A stretch of 64,000 bases of DNA from an uncultured bacterium (GTDB lineage Bacteria; Cyanobacteriota; Vampirovibrionia; Gastranaerophilales; Gastranaerophilaceae): positions 1 through 64,000 of the forward strand of contig CADCKD010000004.1 in assembly GCA_902801985.1 (NCBI GenBank), in the 5' to 3' direction. Made by a program: the position numbers and the translations under genes. The notes beneath the pieces were generated by a model, which made no database searches, was not told where the DNA came from, and worked only from the letters and a program-made list of their open reading frames with translations. Shown here one piece after another: positions 63,557-64,000 of this stretch. Each line of letters opens with the position of its first letter. The stretch's first letter is position 1.

Positions 63557-64000
63557 TTATAATGTAAAATCTTCTTCTGCCGGTAAAATAGCAGGAATTG
63601 ATTTTATCCAACGTTTAGCTTCGTCACTGGCTTTTGTCCAGTTAACAGATACCAAACCTCTTTGTACCCAAATAAGTTCTTTGAAGAATTCATATTGAGA
63701 ATTTAAGGCATCTATTTTTGCGCTAAAGTATAGATTTTGAGCATCTGAAATTTGTGTTATAGGAACTTCGCCTTTCAGATACATTTGTTTTACTGATTGA
63801 TAGTTTTCAGCTTGAGCGAACATTGCTTTGTATGATTTTTCAATCATAAAGTATTTTGCAATAGCATTGTTTACAACAGAACGAACTTTCATTTCTATTT
63901 CGGTATTAACTTCTTCTAAGTATGCATTTAGTTCATTAAGTTCTGCTTTGCATCTTGCAACTTCGGCAAATTTATGTCCGCCTTCAATTGGTTTCCATTG
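63557..64000 (-). CDS. TolC-family outer-membrane efflux protein, C-terminal part (incomplete)
   Basis: The frame is open to the window edge ('QWKPIEGGHKFAEVARCKAELNE...' upstream of the internal ATG at 63892), so the gene starts beyond 64000. The visible 148 residues show a TolC/OEP helical hairpin: 'VNTEIEMKVRSVVNNAIAKYFMIEKSYKAMFAQAENY' region, then 'YLKGEVPITQISDAQNLYFSAKIDALNSQYEFFKELIWVQRGLG'-like ending, where 'GEVPITQISDAQ' is the diagnostic turn. It forms the outer-membrane channel of tripartite exporters. It converges on the 996-residue protein gene. Confidence 0.85.
   Translation of the reverse strand, partial: QWKPIEGGHKFAEVARCKAELNELNAYLEEVNTEIEMKVRSVVNNAIAKYFMIEKSYKAMFAQAENYQSVKQMYLKGEVPITQISDAQNLYFSAKIDALNSQYEFFKELIWVQRGLVSVNWTKASDEAKRWIKSIPAILPAEEDFTL

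Overview
The window is AT-rich, densely coded bacterial DNA. Its combination of genes (a PilP/PilQ/PilB/PilC export or pilus module, TolC-like proteins implying an outer membrane, fragmented ribosomal-protein operons, and many small lineage-type proteins such as the 'NNVNFKG'-starting protein at 4692) best fits a gut-associated non-photosynthetic relative of cyanobacteria (Melainabacteria/Vampirovibrionia, Gastranaerophilales). That placement is inferred from gene content and style, not from a marker search.

Layout: 1-5.5 kb: rmuC, a DUF805-like membrane protein, a MalK/UgpC-type ABC ATPase coupled to a histidine-kinase-like protein that has lost its phospho-acceptor His, and aroQ. 5.6-7.6 kb: a repeat-rich junkyard with gene stubs, a consensus promoter, a small HAD protein and a divergent XRE regulator with a clear operator. 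7.6-18.2 kb: housekeeping and lineage genes (uridine-kinase-like, pnuC, a hexapeptide acyltransferase, comF, fusA, a WecA/MraY-family transferase apparently using an ATT start, glyA). 18.2-24.8 kb: anmK, small proteins, a DUF2400 protein, TPR protein, two paralogous TolC-like secreted proteins, lipoate/octanoyl ligase.

24.97-32.87 kb is an integrated mobile element of about 7.8 kb inserted in a tRNA(CAU) gene. It has a 56-bp duplicated att core, arm-type repeats at both ends, a tyrosine integrase, an excisionase-like HTH gene and winged-HTH gene, an Abi_2/HEPN gene with a promoter-driven short RNA beside it, an XRE regulator and a four-gene secreted/membrane cargo operon. The excisionase/wHTH pair lies behind a SAM-I (S-box) riboswitch with a complete terminator/antiterminator arrangement; this is the most unusual system in the window.

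33-36 kb: CHAP-like fragment, glyS, a 0.5-kb MITE-like element with 20-bp terminal inverted repeats, and a 44-residue membrane protein. 37-45.6 kb: U32 protein, yqeG, then the pilP-like/pilQ/pilB/pilC cluster and nusB. 45.7-50.7 kb: groEL and groES separated by a repeat, gmk, coaBC and a Nif3-like gene, the last two carrying dispersed repeats in frame. 50.7-55.1 kb: tRNA-Gln, aminotransferase, TPR protein, SDR. 55.3-57.2 kb: an isolated rpsH-rplF-rplR trio with repeat-filled gaps. 57.6-64 kb: UhpC/GlpT-type transporter, DnaQ-like exonuclease, thioredoxin, a 996-residue coiled-coil membrane protein and the start of a TolC-family gene that runs off the window.

Two themes cut across the window. 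Several dispersed repeat families occupy intergenic and even coding sequence, notably a 140-160 bp GATAAGTTT-type hairpin element present four times. Several genes have a good -10 box 6-7 bases before the start codon and no Shine-Dalgarno sequence, suggesting leaderless transcripts.
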